From positions 95,892 through 159,891 of the forward strand of contig NZ_SLWA01000001.1 of assembly GCF_004345565.1 (NCBI RefSeq): a stretch of DNA of 64,000 nucleotides, in the 5' to 3' direction. The notes under the pieces were generated by a model. The model did not search any database, was not told where the DNA came from, and was given only the letters and a program-made list of their open reading frames with translations. Source of the DNA: Flavobacterium circumlabens (GTDB lineage: Bacteria > Bacteroidota > Bacteroidia > Flavobacteriales > Flavobacteriaceae). Positions 19,479 through 30,017 of this stretch are shown piece after piece; positions within the stretch are counted from its first letter, which is position 1, and every line of letters starts with the position of its first letter. Position numbers and translations under genes: made by a program.

Positions 19479-20845
19479 TTAACAACCCGTTTTTATTCCT
19501 TTTTGTGGTTTAACTTTACCCAAATCATCATATCCACTTAACTCAATTTGAAGAGTATTAGATATTCTTTTCCTATCTGCCTCGGGTAATTTCTTAAATT
19601 CATCCGTTTCTTCAAGACCACCCCAAGCCATATCCTGATAAAACTGCTTATCTAATTTATACCCTTTATCAATGCCATAATTTTCTAAAGCAACGCTAAT
19701 TGAATTTATAAGGGTTCTAGCTATTTCTTCATGTTGCGCTTTGTTAAAAGTACTCTTACCCCATTCTTCAAGCATTTGAGGATAGGTTGCTGCCATATCT
19801 TTGTGATTACGTATATAATAGGTTGTCAAATAAGAATGAATTGATTCATGAAGCATTGTTTTTGCCCAAGACAACTCTGTTGCATTAGTATAGGACACAA
19901 CATCAAAGACCGTTTTAATACCTGTATTTGCATTATAAGAATTAGCTAATGTATGTGCCGGAACGTCTGGACTCGTTTTTCCTTGCTCCATTGTCCAATT
20001 ATAATTTGCAGACCAGGGATCACCTGTAAATTTAGCAATCATATTCCCAGGACTAGCCCCCATCTTTTTTAGATCATTAAGAATTTTCTTCAAACACGGA
20101 GGCAATTTAGAATCATCAATCTTATCATCAAATGCTTTTATATATTGTTTCCCGAAATAAGCGGCATAAGCAATACCCATTGCAGAACCATTGTTTTTGC
20201 GTTCGCACAAACTGATAATTCATCCTTGTATAAGCATCATTTGTTACGGGTGCTATGTGGGTGTTTTTAACAACAACCTCTTTTAATGGAACAGGATCCT
20301 TAATATAAGCCGAAGGAATATTTACACGCGTAACAATTCCCTTCTCCAATTTAAAACCACTAAGCACCTCTTAAATTAGTAGAATAGATACGACCCGTAA
20401 ATTCCCCATTATCATTGGGAGCCCTGGCAGTCACAGAAGCTTTTCTGCTTTCAGATATGCGGTGGAACAAAACTGTCTGCACTTCTCCATCTATTTTGAT
20501 TTGCAAAATTTCTGTCTCTACTCCTTCCAATCCAGTCGTAGCAGTTGCAATATTTAATTTAGCATCTGTATCTGTTACATCCACTTATTCTAAAGAGGAC
20601 AAATCTATTTTTAGATCAATATTAGTATCTACTGCTTTTTTGTTTAATTGTTCATTATTTAATTCATTAAAGAAATCAAACGATTTTTTCAGAGGCAATG
20701 TTTCCAGTTTGGCTGATTGAAAGTCTAATTCGGTTGTTACAGCGCTAGAATCAAGAGGCTCATCACTACAATTAAACATAAAAAATGTTATCACTAAGAT
20801 AAAACTAATTTTTAAGAATGGTTTGGCTGGCTTTTTCATCTTCAT
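19479..20845 (-). pseudogene. Broken lipoprotein gene with HEXXH motif (one nonsense codon, two frameshifts)
   Basis: Four consecutive minus-strand segments read as one protein. Segment 1 (20845-20588) starts MKMKKPAKPFLK, has a lipobox (FMFNC) and ends at an in-frame TAA (20585-20587). The same frame continues (VDVTDTDAKLNIATATTG) to a TAG at 20360. A one-base shift near 20362-20367 opens LSGFKLEKGIVTRVNIPS, and another near 20205-20212 opens CERKNNGSAMGIAYAAY down to the stop at 19479. The last segment carries MLHESIHSY, a zinc-metallopeptidase-like HEXXH. None of the three lesions is in a long homopolymer, so decay is more likely than phase variation. Sequencing error cannot be excluded. 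The repaired product would be about 450 residues. Confidence 0.7.
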
Positions 20846-20988
20846 CTCAATTTATTGTTTTTTGTAAATATAAATATTTTCAAAATAAATAAGATTTTTC
20901 ATATGTTAATTTTAAAATAAAAAGAAAAAACTTATAAAAATGAATTCAGGTATTTTAAGCCCTAAAACAAGTTAGAGTACTACTAAAC

Positions 20989-21017
20989 AAAAAAAGCCTC
21001 AACTTTCATTGAGACTT
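20989..21017 (-). terminator. Intrinsic terminator after DUF4920 gene
   Basis: The minus strand folds AAGTCTCAA/TTGAGGCTT (9 bp, one G-U) with a 6-nt loop, followed by a run of seven T. It lies about 35 bp after the DUF4920 stop. Confidence 0.7.
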
Positions 21018-21053
21018 CATCGGTAATTATTTCATTTGAAATTGCAGCAATCC

Positions 21054-21563
21054 TTAGTTTACCACTTTAATTCCATCAGCTACAAATCGAATCTCTTCTT
21101 TTGGTGCTGTAATGGCATCTATTTCTGATTGCGGTTTTTTAGCATCTTTTGCATAATGCTTTAGCTCTTCAACGGAGGTGATATTTTTCTCGGCGACACC
21201 TTCTAAAACAACATTTTTCCCTTTTAAAGCTGTCGGCACAAAAAAAGCATAATCCTTCATTTTAACAAAAAATGGATTCCCTCCTTCTGTTTTAATTGTG
21301 AGCCAGCATCCTCTTTTTTCACAAACGTCGGTTACCACTCCTTTTACGGCAACATTTTCTATCCTTTTCGAATCCTTTAATCCGCTTTCCAGCTTATCAA
21401 CCGGGATCGCTTTATTTTCAGATACTTTAGAAACATCGGCTCCATAATAATCTCCCACTAAAGCATTCCCTTCCGGCGGAGATTTTTTCTCTACGGCTTC
21501 TTGGGAAAAGGACAAAGTAGAAATACTTACAAAAAGAAGTACTGTATATATTAATCGTTTCAT
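21054..21563 (-). CDS. DUF4920 domain secreted protein
   Basis: 169 residues from the ATG at 21563 (MKRLIYTVLL). Signal peptide ends at LSFSQ (about residue 21). Residues 50-165 match the DUF4920 pattern: GVVTDVCEKRGCWLTIKT, FVKMKDYAFFVPTALKGKNVVLEG. The two Cys of VCEKRGCW could bind metal or form a disulfide. Family function is unknown, but the fold is OB-like by appearance. Monocistronic, with its own terminator. Confidence 0.8.
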   Translation of the reverse strand: MKRLIYTVLLFVSISTLSFSQEAVEKKSPPEGNALVGDYYGADVSKVSENKAIPVDKLESGLKDSKRIENVAVKGVVTDVCEKRGCWLTIKTEGGNPFFVKMKDYAFFVPTALKGKNVVLEGVAEKNITSVEELKHYAKDAKKPQSEIDAITAPKEEIRFVADGIKVVN

Positions 21564-21660
21564 AGTCAAATAATTTTAATCAAAAATAATATTAAAATTT
21601 GAAATAAATAAAAATATTCCTGCATTTGAAAATAATGATCTGGCACAAAAATATAAGAAC

Positions 21661-21690
21661 AAAAAAAGTCCCAACAAAAGCTGGGACTTT
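21661..21690 (-). terminator. Terminator of rimP-nusA-infB operon
   Basis: The minus strand reads AAAGTCCCA-loop-TGGGACTTTTTTT: a 7-9 bp stem with a T-run, 20 bp after the infB stop. Confidence 0.85.
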
Positions 21691-21709
21691 AAAATATAAT
21701 TATTGAATT

Positions 21710-24607
21710 TTATTTCAATTTCTTTTTGATAGCAACTTCGTGGTAGGCTTCAATAACATCTCTTTCTTCAATGTCATTGTAACCTTTAATCTGAATACCA
21801 CAATCGTAACCTTTAGCAACTTCTCTCACGTCATCTTTGAAACGTTTCAATGCTACAAGTTCACCTGTATGCACTACTACTCCTTCTCTGATAACTCTAA
21901 TTTTAGAAGTTCTCATAATTTTACCATCCATAACCATACATCCTGCAATAGAACCTACTTTAGAAATTTTGAAAATCTCACGGATTTCAGCAGTTCCTAA
22001 AATTTCTTCTTTCATCTCCGGAGCCAACATTCCTTCCATCGCATCTTTTAAGTCATCGATAGCAGCGTAGATAATAGAATAGTAACGGATATCGATTTCT
22101 TCCTTATCTGCCAATTGTCTTGCATTTCCGGCAGGACGAACGTTAAATCCAATGATAATTGCATCAGAAGCAGAAGCCAACATAACGTCAGTTTCGGTAA
22201 TTGCTCCAACACCTTTATGGATAATATTAATCTGAATTTCTTCTGTAGAAAGTTTAGAGAACGAATCTGATAATGCTTCAACAGATCCATCAACGTCCCC
22301 TTTAAGGATTACGTTCAATTCTTTAAACTGTCCAAGAGCAATACGACGACCAATTTCGTCCAGCGTAATATGTCTTTGTGTACGTACAGATTGTTCACGC
22401 ATTAATTGAGAACGTTTAGATGCAATTTGTTTTGCTTCTTTTTCATCTTCAAATACATTGAACTTATCCCCTGCAGTAGCAGCTCCGTCTAAACCTAAAA
22501 CCGATACAGGAGTTGAAGGACCGGCTTCTATAACGATATGCCCTCTTTCATCATGCATGGCTTTAATTTTACCATGATGTTTACCAGCTAACATATAATC
22601 CCCAACTTTTAAAGTTCCGTGTTGAACTAAAATTGTTGACACATATCCTTTTCCTTTATCCAAAAACGCCTCAACAACTGTTCCCTGAGCTGCTTTGTTT
22701 GGATTAGATTTTAAATCTAAAATTTCAGCTTCTAATAAAACTTTTTCTAATAATTCTTTTACTCCTGTTCCCACTTTTGCAGAAATATCGTGTGACTGAA
22801 TTTTTCCACCCCAGTCTTCAACAAGTAAATTCATACCAGCCAAACGCTCTTTGATTTTCTCAACATTAGCATTTGGTTTATCAATTTTATTGATTGCAAA
22901 TATAATTGGCACTCCTGCAGCTTGTGCGTGAGAAATGGCTTCTTTTGTTTGTGGCATGATATCATCATCCGCAGCAACAACAATAATAGCAATATCGGTA
23001 ACCTGAGCTCCACGTGCACGCATCGCGGTAAACGCCTCGTGACCTGGTGTATCTAAGAATGCGATTTTCTGACCATTATCTAAAGTTACCCCGTATGCTC
23101 CAATGTGCTGTGTAATACCTCCGGACTCACCAGCGATAACATTTTCTTTACGGATATAATCCAGTAAAGATGTTTTACCGTGATCGACGTGACCCATTAC
23201 AGTAACAATTGGTGCTCTAACTACTAAATCTTCTTCTCTGTCGGCAACTACCTCAATAGCTTCTTCGATATCAACTGTTATGAACTCAACTTCGTAACCA
23301 AATTCATCAGCTACAATCGTTAAGGTTTCAGCATCTAAACGCTGGTTCATGGTTACCATGATACCAAGAGACATACAAGTTCCAATTACTTTAGTAATCG
23401 GCACATCCATCATGATTGCAATTTCACCAACAGTAACGAATTCTGTAACTTTAATAGTTTTACTTCCTTCATCAATGGCTCTTTGCTCCTCATCAGATTT
23501 CTGACGGTGTGTATCTCTTTTATCTCTTCTGTATTTAGCCGCTTTTGATTTTCCACCTTTACCCTGAAGTTTTTCAAGAGTCTCTCTAATTTGGTTTTTT
23601 ACTTCCTCTTCAGTAGGCTCAACTTTAGCAACAATAGCAGGACGGTTTCCTTTTACAAAACCAGGTCTTGCGCTTCTGTTAGCATTAAAGCCTCCACCAC
23701 CGGTATTTGGTGTAATTTTATTAGGATTTGGTGTTCCCGGCGCATTACCTGTAGCAGGTTTTGGCGCCCCCGGCGTTCCTGGTTTAGGAGCAATTCTTTT
23801 ACGCTTATTTTTGTTAGCGTTATTTCCTGCACCCGGAGCTCCCGGTTTATTTGGAGTTATCTTAGGATCTTCTTTCTTTTTCTTAGGTTTGTTAAACTGA
23901 GATAAATCAATTGTCTGACCTGTAAGTGTCGTTCCTGATAACTTTTGATATTGAGTAGTGATCGTCTCTTCTGCAGTTGAAGGATCAGTTGATACAACCG
24001 GTTCCTGAGCTACTTTTGGTCCCGAAGTTTCGGGATTCACTTTTACTTCTTTTTTCTCTGTAATAATAGGTTTTTCAACTTTGTTCTCGGTAACTACAGG
24101 AGCTACTGGCTCAGGCTGTACTACTTCTTTTTGAACAGGTTTTTCCTCTTGAGCTGGAGTAGCAGCAACAACCTTAGGTTCTTCAGCTTTCACTGGCTCC
24201 TCTACAGGAGTAGCAACAGCCGCAGGCTTCTCGGGTTTCTTTGGATTTAAATCTATTTTACCAACCTGAACAGGCCCTGTAACAACAGCTTTCGCTTTTA
24301 TAACTTCTTGTTGTTTTTGGCGCTCTTCGTCTTGTCTGCGTTTGTCCTCAATTTCTTTCTCACGTTCTACACGTAATGCTTCTTTCTCTTTTCTTTTCTC
24401 TTCTCCTACCTCTTTAGAAGCTTCCTTATTCCCCTTATCGCCCGCAAATTGGCTTTGTAGGATATTAAATTCGCTATCAGAAATTTTTGCATTCGGATTT
24501 GCGTCAATAGCAATTCCCTTATCTTTTAGATAATCAACAGCTCTTTCTAACGAAATATTTAATTCCCTTAAAACCTTGTTTATTCTTATTACTCTCTCTT
24601 CAGACAT
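21710..24607 (-). CDS. infB: Translation initiation factor IF-2
   Basis: 965 residues. GTPase that places initiator tRNA on the 30S subunit. The N-terminal IF2-N motif ([23 protein letters not shown]) is followed by a long low-complexity linker rich in Lys, Glu, Pro, Ala and Gly (about residues 70-380), then a second IF2-N, and the G domain with [17 protein letters not shown] and NKID. Domains II-IV follow to IKKKLK. The long variable linker is typical of Bacteroidota. 48 bp after nusA in the same operon. Confidence 0.97.
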   Translation of the reverse strand: MSEERVIRINKVLRELNISLERAVDYLKDKGIAIDANPNAKISDSEFNILQSQFAGDKGNKEASKEVGEEKRKEKEALRVEREKEIEDKRRQDEERQKQQEVIKAKAVVTGPVQVGKIDLNPKKPEKPAAVATPVEEPVKAEEPKVVAATPAQEEKPVQKEVVQPEPVAPVVTENKVEKPIITEKKEVKVNPETSGPKVAQEPVVSTDPSTAEETITTQYQKLSGTTLTGQTIDLSQFNKPKKKKEDPKITPNKPGAPGAGNNANKNKRKRIAPKPGTPGAPKPATGNAPGTPNPNKITPNTGGGGFNANRSARPGFVKGNRPAIVAKVEPTEEEVKNQIRETLEKLQGKGGKSKAAKYRRDKRDTHRQKSDEEQRAIDEGSKTIKVTEFVTVGEIAIMMDVPITKVIGTCMSLGIMVTMNQRLDAETLTIVADEFGYEVEFITVDIEEAIEVVADREEDLVVRAPIVTVMGHVDHGKTSLLDYIRKENVIAGESGGITQHIGAYGVTLDNGQKIAFLDTPGHEAFTAMRARGAQVTDIAIIVVAADDDIMPQTKEAISHAQAAGVPIIFAINKIDKPNANVEKIKERLAGMNLLVEDWGGKIQSHDISAKVGTGVKELLEKVLLEAEILDLKSNPNKAAQGTVVEAFLDKGKGYVSTILVQHGTLKVGDYMLAGKHHGKIKAMHDERGHIVIEAGPSTPVSVLGLDGAATAGDKFNVFEDEKEAKQIASKRSQLMREQSVRTQRHITLDEIGRRIALGQFKELNVILKGDVDGSVEALSDSFSKLSTEEIQINIIHKGVGAITETDVMLASASDAIIIGFNVRPAGNARQLADKEEIDIRYYSIIYAAIDDLKDAMEGMLAPEMKEEILGTAEIREIFKISKVGSIAGCMVMDGKIMRTSKIRVIREGVVVHTGELVALKRFKDDVREVAKGYDCGIQIKGYNDIEERDVIEAYHEVAIKKKLK

Positions 24608-24655
24608 ATAACCTTTTTATTATTACCTTTTTCGTTGTGTTGTTAGAGCAGATAA

Positions 24656-25909
24656 CTAACTATCAAACTCTTCTTTTAGTATTTTCATCACATCAAGAAT
24701 AGTTTCCTCTTCTAAATCTGTTCTTCTTACTAAGTCTTCTACTTCTTGTTTTAAAATACTTTTTGCAGTATCTAACCCTATTTTAGCAAATTCTTCTATT
24801 ACCCAGTCTTCGATTTCATCTGAGAACTCTGTTAATTCAACATCGTCTTCATCTGCAGTTGCGCCAGCAACATCTCCTTCACGAATAACATCTAATTCGT
24901 AACCTGTCAGCTGACCCGCTAATTTTATATTATGACCACCTCTACCAATAGCTTTAGAAACCTCTTCTAATTTCAGGAAAACTTCAGCTCTTTTATTTTC
25001 CTCATCAATTTTGATAGAAGAAACTTTTGCAGGGCTTAATGCTCTTGTAATAAACAATTGAATATTACTTGTATAATTGATTACATCGATATTTTCGTTT
25101 CCTAACTCACGAACAATTCCGTGAATACGGGATCCTTTCATACCAACACAAGCTCCAACAGGATCAATTCTGTCATCATAAGAATCTACCGCTACTTTCG
25201 CTTTTTCACCCGGAATACGAACTACATTTTTAACTGTAATTAAACCATCAAATACTTCAGGAATTTCTTGTTCAAATAATTTCTCCAGGAACTTTTCAGA
25301 AGTTCTGGACATAATAATCTGAGGTTTATTTCCTTTTAATTCAACGCTTTCAATGATTCCACGAACATTATCTCCTTTACGGAAAAAGTCAGATGGAATT
25401 TGTTTTTCCTTTGGAAGCACAATCTCATTTCCTTCATCATCAACTAAAATAACAACTCTTGGACGTACGTGATGTACTTCTGCGGTGTAAATATCGCCAA
25501 TAATATCTTTAAATTGCTTATAAAGATTCGTATTATCGTGTTCATGAATTTTAGAAATTAAGTTTTGACGCAAGGCCAAAATAGCTCTTCTTCCTAAATC
25601 TATCAATTTAACTTCTTCGGAAACTTCTTCACCAATTTCAAAATCCGCTTCAATCATTCTGGCTTCAGTCAGGGTAATCTCTTCGTTTTCAAAATCCAGA
25701 TCTTCATCAGCAACGATTACTCTCCTTCTCCAGATTTCCATATCTCCTTTATCAGGATTTATAATAATATCGAAGTTATCATCAGAACCGTATTTTTTCT
25801 TCAATGCATTTCTAAACACGTCCTCTAAAATTGCCATAAGCGTTACACGATCAATAAGTTTATTATCTTTAAACTCTGAGAATGAATCGATTAATGCTAA
25901 ATTTTCCAT
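24656..25909 (-). CDS. nusA: Transcription termination/antitermination factor NusA
   Basis: 417 residues. N-terminal RNA polymerase-binding domain (1-130), S1 domain (about 135-200), and two KH domains (GACVGMKGSRIHGIVRELGNE; KAIGRGGHNIKLAGQLTG). The C-terminal acidic repeats of the E. coli protein are mostly absent, giving a shorter form. Sits between rimP and infB. In E. coli NusA controls its own operon; the leader hairpin before rimP makes a similar loop possible here (inference). Confidence 0.96.
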   Translation of the reverse strand: MENLALIDSFSEFKDNKLIDRVTLMAILEDVFRNALKKKYGSDDNFDIIINPDKGDMEIWRRRVIVADEDLDFENEEITLTEARMIEADFEIGEEVSEEVKLIDLGRRAILALRQNLISKIHEHDNTNLYKQFKDIIGDIYTAEVHHVRPRVVILVDDEGNEIVLPKEKQIPSDFFRKGDNVRGIIESVELKGNKPQIIMSRTSEKFLEKLFEQEIPEVFDGLITVKNVVRIPGEKAKVAVDSYDDRIDPVGACVGMKGSRIHGIVRELGNENIDVINYTSNIQLFITRALSPAKVSSIKIDEENKRAEVFLKLEEVSKAIGRGGHNIKLAGQLTGYELDVIREGDVAGATADEDDVELTEFSDEIEDWVIEEFAKIGLDTAKSILKQEVEDLVRRTDLEEETILDVMKILKEEFDS

Positions 25910-25922
25910 GCGAATTCTTTAA

Positions 25923-26387
25923 TTAAAATGTTACTGTAACAATTGCCTCTTTAATTTCTGTATAAGGTATTTGTTGCTCTTTTTGAACTGTTTCTTTTCC
26001 TTTTCCTACTTTTTTCGGTTCTCTTGCTTTCCAAGACAAAATTATAAAAACATCGTTAGCTTCCACTAATTCTGCTTCAATTTTTTCAGTATTTGTAGTA
26101 ACAATCAACGTTCTACCAATATTTTTAATGTATTGTCTGGTCAATTTCAAAGGAGATCCTACTCCAACCGATGCTACTTCAAGCGAAAAATCCTGTTCTT
26201 CACGATCCAGATTATTCTCGATTGCACGACTAATATCGATACAATCCTGCAACGCCACTCCATTATCTCCGTCTAAACCTACACTAATTTTAAAAGAATC
26301 CGAAATAGACAAATCAATCAAAAAGATCGATGGCTTTTCCAGAAGAGCTTCTGTAATTAATGTGTTTACTTTTTCTTTAAATGTCAT
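25923..26387 (-). CDS. rimP: Ribosome maturation factor RimP
   Basis: 154 residues from the ATG at 26387 ([11 protein letters not shown]), the family's usual start; an upstream in-frame ATG at 26423 lies inside the leader hairpin and is unlikely. Helps late 30S maturation. Conserved stretch [38 protein letters not shown] with the [13 protein letters not shown] motif. First gene of rimP-nusA-infB. Confidence 0.93.
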   Translation of the reverse strand: MTFKEKVNTLITEALLEKPSIFLIDLSISDSFKISVGLDGDNGVALQDCIDISRAIENNLDREEQDFSLEVASVGVGSPLKLTRQYIKNIGRTLIVTTNTEKIEAELVEANDVFIILSWKAREPKKVGKGKETVQKEQQIPYTEIKEAIVTVTF

Positions 26388-26395
26388 AATTTTAT

Positions 26396-26421
26396 AAAAA
26401 GAGGGGACACTTAGTCCCCTC
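26396..26421 (-). promoter_or_regulatory. Terminator-like attenuator hairpin in the rimP leader
   Basis: The minus strand reads GAGGGGAC-TAAGT-GTCCCCTC followed by TTTTT: an 8-bp GC-rich perfect stem with a 5-nt loop and a U-tract, 8 bp before the rimP ATG. There is no minus-strand gene upstream that it could terminate, so it lies inside the operon's own leader. Confidence 0.65.
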
Positions 26422-26449
26422 ATTATTTAGATTTTAATAAATAACGGTG

Positions 26450-26477
26450 CAAATATAGTGTTTTTTTTATAAATCAA
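26450..26477 (-). promoter_or_regulatory. Promoter of rimP-nusA-infB
   Basis: The minus strand has TTG (26475-26477, within TTTG), a 17-bp spacer and TATATTTG (26450-26457). Predicted start near 26444, giving a leader of about 57 nt that contains the 26401-26421 hairpin. Confidence 0.65.
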
Positions 26478-26562
26478 AATAAATAGATGGCGAAGAAAAT
26501 ATTTCTTATCTTTATGTAAGCATTAAAACAAAGGAAATTCACATTATTTAATCCCGAAAATT

Positions 26563-27387
26563 ATGAAACGAATTCTACTCCCTACTGACTTTTCAGAACA
26601 CGCTGAAGACGCCTTAAAAGTTGCTGCTCAAATTGCCAAAAGAAATGATTCTGAAATCATCATTTTACACATGCTCGAACTGCCACATCAAATGAATGAC
26701 GCCATTACAGGAGGCGCAAGCATTCCGGAAACTATGCTTTTCATGAAAAAAGCCAACGAAATGCTTGACGAAGTTTCTGCCAGACCTTATCTGGACGGAG
26801 TTCCCGTGACTGAAATCGTAAAAATGGACAAACCGATACACGGCATCGCACAAGTAAGCAAAGATTACGAAATAGATTTAATCGTAATGGGGTCACACGG
26901 CTCTTCGGGTGTCGAGGAATTACTGATAGGATCGACTACTGAAAAAGTAGTTCGAAATTCAGAAATTCCGGTTTTAGTGGTCAAAAAAGACATTTCTAAT
27001 TTCAATCCGGAAAATATTGTTTTTGCGTCAGATTTTTCAGATGAAACCAAAAAACCGTTCGAAAAATTTCTAAACTTCACTAAATTCTTCGACTCAAAAA
27101 TACATTTAGTTACTATTTGCACACCCAATAGTTTTAAACCTACCCATACGAGCGAAAAAGCCATGAATGAATTTGTTGCGGAATTCAATCTGACCAACTA
27201 TTCTACTCATATTTACAATGACACTAATATCGAAAAGGGAATTATAAACTTCTCCAATTCCATAAATGCGGACATTATTGGAATGTGCACACACGGAAGA
27301 ACGGGATTTGCTCATTTTTTTAACGGAAGCATCAGCGAAGGCTTGGTAAATCACGCTATAAAACCGGTGATTACTTTTAAAATTTAA
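26563..27387 (+). CDS. Universal stress protein (tandem UspA domains)
   Basis: 274 residues, two UspA domains (1-143 and 150-274). The first domain has the ATP-binding pattern (LPTDFSEHAEDAL, VMGSHGSSGVEELLIGSTTEKVVRNSEIPVLVV). The second has FASDFSDETKKP and GMCTHGRTGFAHFFNGSISEGLVNHAIKPVITF, near the G-2X-G-9X-G type site. Cytoplasmic stress protein of unknown client. Divergent from rimP, single gene with a terminator. Confidence 0.92.
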   Translation: MKRILLPTDFSEHAEDALKVAAQIAKRNDSEIIILHMLELPHQMNDAITGGASIPETMLFMKKANEMLDEVSARPYLDGVPVTEIVKMDKPIHGIAQVSKDYEIDLIVMGSHGSSGVEELLIGSTTEKVVRNSEIPVLVVKKDISNFNPENIVFASDFSDETKKPFEKFLNFTKFFDSKIHLVTICTPNSFKPTHTSEKAMNEFVAEFNLTNYSTHIYNDTNIEKGIINFSNSINADIIGMCTHGRTGFAHFFNGSISEGLVNHAIKPVITFKI

Positions 27388-27410
27388 ATAAAATCTCCTA
27401 TTTACTATCC

Positions 27411-27438
27411 TAAAGCTTCTCGTCTGAGGGGCTTTTTT
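27411..27438 (+). terminator. Terminator after uspA-like gene
   Basis: AAGCTTCTC/GAGGGGCTT (9 bp, two G-U) with loop GTCT, followed by a run of eight T. Confidence 0.75.
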
Positions 27439-27557
27439 TTATTACCTACCCAATCAAAACATGAGCTTTTAAACAAAGTTACATTGAGCTTTTCAACAAA
27501 GCCGACTCTTACATTCCTGCCGACCTTTGTCAAATAAAATCATAAATAAAAAACAAC

Positions 27558-28976
27558 ATGAGAACAATTGACAAGATTTACATCAACGGAGAGTTTGTAA
27601 CACCAAAAGGAAAAGATCGTTTTGATCTTATTAGCCCCACTACCAATAAAAAACTAGGCGAAGTAGTTCTAGGAAACAATGAAGATACCCTTGCAGCAAT
27701 AGACGCAGCAAAAAAAGCCTTCAAAACTTTCTCTAAAACTAATACAGCAGAAAGAATTACGTATTTACAAAATCTGCAGGCTTCCATCGAAAAAAGGAAA
27801 CAGGAGTTTATTGATATTACAATTGAAGAATACGGCGGGACTTTTCAATTTGCCACAGTCAGCTACCAGTACATGCTAAATAGTTTTGCTTCGGCAATCA
27901 AACTTCTAAACACTTATTCTTTCAACAAAACAATGGGTGAATCTGAAGTTCAAATGGCTCCTGTTGGCGTCGTAGGGATTATTATTCCGTGGAACTCGAG
28001 CAACGGTTTTATTTGCGGAAAATTAGCAACTGCAATTGCTGCGGGCTGTACAGCAGTAATTAAACCAAGTGAAATGAGCGCCCAGCAAACCCAATTGATC
28101 CTGGAATGCTTTCACGAAGCCGGATTACCAAAAGGTGTGTTTAATATAGTGAACGGACTTGGCGAAGTTGTTGGTGCAGAGATTAGCCGTAATCCTGATA
28201 TTGCAAAAATTTCATTTACCGGCTCTACTGTTGTGGGAAAATTGATTGCCAAAGAATCCGTTAACACCATGAAACGCATTACATTGGAACTAGGCGGAAA
28301 ATCACCGAATATTATTCTTGACGATGCCGATTTATCAAAAGCAATTCCGATGGCAATAGCTGCGGCTTTTATGAACAACGGGCAGGCTTGTATTGCAGGA
28401 ACGCGTTTATTAGTACCTGAAAATAAATTAGAAGAGGTAAAAAAATTAGTGAAAGCTGTGGTATCAAAAACAATTGTTGGAGATCCGAAAAACGAAACTA
28501 CTGCCGTAGGCCCGATGGTTAGTAAAAAGCAATACGAACGCGTACAAAATTACATCCAGATCGGGATTGATGAAGGCGCTGAAATACTGATTGGCGGATT
28601 AGGAAAACCTGAAGGATTAGAAAGCGGCAACTTTGTAAAACCAACCGTTTTTATACATGTAAATAATCAGATGAGAATTGCAAGGGAAGAAATTTTTGGA
28701 CCTGTTTTATCTATTATCACTTATAAAACAGAAGAAGAAGCCATCGAAATCGCCAACGATACGACTTACGGATTACAAGCTTATGTAAGTTCTGAAAATG
28801 AGGACAGAGCGTACAGCGTTGCTTCACAAATAAATGCAGGACGTGTTCAGGTTAATATACTCAGCCACGATCCGATGGCTCCTTTTGGCGGATTCAAACA
28901 ATCCGGAATTGGCAGGGAATTCGGAATTTTAGGCTTAGAGGCTTATTTAGAACCCAAAACATTAATCAGAAAATAA
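27558..28976 (+). CDS. Aldehyde dehydrogenase family protein
   Basis: 472 residues, usual length. NAD(P)+-dependent oxidation of an aldehyde. Landmarks: IIPWNSSNGFICGKLATAIAAGCTAVIKPSE (cofactor binding), FTGSTVVGK, the general base in LELGGKSPN (Glu), the catalytic Cys in NNGQACIAGTR, EEIFGPVLSI, and the C-terminal PFGGFKQSGIGREFG. Substrate not determinable. An AraC-type regulator follows on the same strand and may control it. Confidence 0.93.
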   Translation: MRTIDKIYINGEFVTPKGKDRFDLISPTTNKKLGEVVLGNNEDTLAAIDAAKKAFKTFSKTNTAERITYLQNLQASIEKRKQEFIDITIEEYGGTFQFATVSYQYMLNSFASAIKLLNTYSFNKTMGESEVQMAPVGVVGIIIPWNSSNGFICGKLATAIAAGCTAVIKPSEMSAQQTQLILECFHEAGLPKGVFNIVNGLGEVVGAEISRNPDIAKISFTGSTVVGKLIAKESVNTMKRITLELGGKSPNIILDDADLSKAIPMAIAAAFMNNGQACIAGTRLLVPENKLEEVKKLVKAVVSKTIVGDPKNETTAVGPMVSKKQYERVQNYIQIGIDEGAEILIGGLGKPEGLESGNFVKPTVFIHVNNQMRIAREEIFGPVLSIITYKTEEEAIEIANDTTYGLQAYVSSENEDRAYSVASQINAGRVQVNILSHDPMAPFGGFKQSGIGREFGILGLEAYLEPKTLIRK

Positions 28977-28983
28977 TAATTTC

Positions 28984-29025
28984 AGACACAGAAAATTTTA
29001 CAACCTAAATTCTCTGTGTCTTTTT
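28984..29025 (+). terminator. Terminator after aldehyde dehydrogenase
   Basis: AGACACAG (28984-28991)/CTGTGTCT (29014-29021), followed by TTTTTAG. Confidence 0.65.
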
Positions 29026-29039
29026 AGTAACTTTACGGT

Positions 29040-29858
29040 ATGTCATCCATCAAAGCAAATACAAAACCCAAAATTTTATACTCCTGTTATTATGCGCGTA
29101 GTCGCGAAGGAGAACATTTTATACCCGAACATGTGTTCAGCTATCAGATATCAGGCGAAATGATTGCTGCTGACGGAAAAAAATCCTATCACTCCAAACC
29201 AGGTGATTTTCGGATCAGTAAAAGAAATCATTTGGCCAAGTTTGTGAAAATTCCGCCGGAAGGAGGTGAATTTAAAGTCATATCGTTGTTTCTGGATCAG
29301 GAAATTCTGCGTGAAATCTATCAGGAATATCAATTTAAAATTGAAAAGAAACCTCAGGAAGCTGCAATAATTTCCTTAAATCCACATCCGCTTTACCAAT
29401 CTTTTATGACTTCGCTCCTGTCTTATCTGGAAGTTGAACAGGAAAACAATGAAGTTTTATTTAATTTAAAAATCAAAGAAGCGGTTCATCTTCTACTCAA
29501 AGTAAACCCCGAACTTAAAGATATTTTATTTGACTTCAACGAACCCGGGAAAATTGACCTGGAAGCTTTTATGAACAGAAACTTTCATTTTAATGTACAC
29601 TTAAATCGTTTTGCGTATCTCACCGGAAGAAGTTTAGCGACTTTTAAAAGGGATTTTCAGAAAGTTTTTCAGGAAACACCCCGACACTGGCTTCTGGACA
29701 AGAGACTTCAGGAAGCGTATTATCTTATTAAGGAAAAAGGAAAAGCACCTTCTGAGGTTTATATTAATGTTGGTTTTGAAGACTTATCACATTTTTCATT
29801 TTCATTTAAAAAGAAATTCGGAGTGGTTCCGTCTTCTTTATCAAATTCCAAATTTTAA
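29040..29858 (+). CDS. AraC family transcriptional regulator
   Basis: 272 residues. N-terminal cupin-like sensing domain (about 1-150; HFIPEHVFSYQISGEMIAADGKKSYHSKPGDF). C-terminal AraC DNA-binding domain with two helix-turn-helix motifs (about 170-270; FAYLTGRSLATFKRDFQKVFQETPRHWLLDKRL, VGFEDLSHFSFSFKKKFG). Ligand unknown; the nearby aldehyde dehydrogenase is a plausible target. The last five codons (SNSKF) are made of the AAATTCCAA intergenic repeat that begins at 29843, so the repeat supplied the C-terminus. Confidence 0.9.
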   Translation: MSSIKANTKPKILYSCYYARSREGEHFIPEHVFSYQISGEMIAADGKKSYHSKPGDFRISKRNHLAKFVKIPPEGGEFKVISLFLDQEILREIYQEYQFKIEKKPQEAAIISLNPHPLYQSFMTSLLSYLEVEQENNEVLFNLKIKEAVHLLLKVNPELKDILFDFNEPGKIDLEAFMNRNFHFNVHLNRFAYLTGRSLATFKRDFQKVFQETPRHWLLDKRLQEAYYLIKEKGKAPSEVYINVGFEDLSHFSFSFKKKFGVVPSSLSNSKF

Positions 29859-29996
29859 AATTTCAAATTCCAAACTGTGTAAATTAAAAAACATTACGCA
29901 GATAACACCACCTCTTAAAAACACCTAAAATTGAAATAAAACGTATTAAATTCATGAAGAATATCCAGAAATTGGAATTTTAAAAATTGGAATTTA
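29843..29996. repeat. AAATTCCAA-type inverted repeat overlapping the AraC gene end
   Basis: Left part 29843-29873 (AAATTCCAAATTTTAAAATT type) and right part 29968-29996 (ATTGGAATTTTAAAAATTGG type) are imperfect reverse complements. It overlaps the AraC gene stop at 29856-29858. Confidence 0.65.
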
Positions 29997-30017
29997 TTTA
30001 AAAAAACTTTATTCCAT

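Noticed and set aside
19479-20845. Programmed frameshifting or phase variation of the HEXXH lipoprotein
   Set aside because: No slippery homopolymer or simple repeat occurs at the three lesion sites, and one lesion is a plain nonsense codon.
23591-23905. Plus-strand frame of 104 codons within infB
   Set aside because: Antisense to the IF-2 low-complexity linker; the codon bias of infB creates it.
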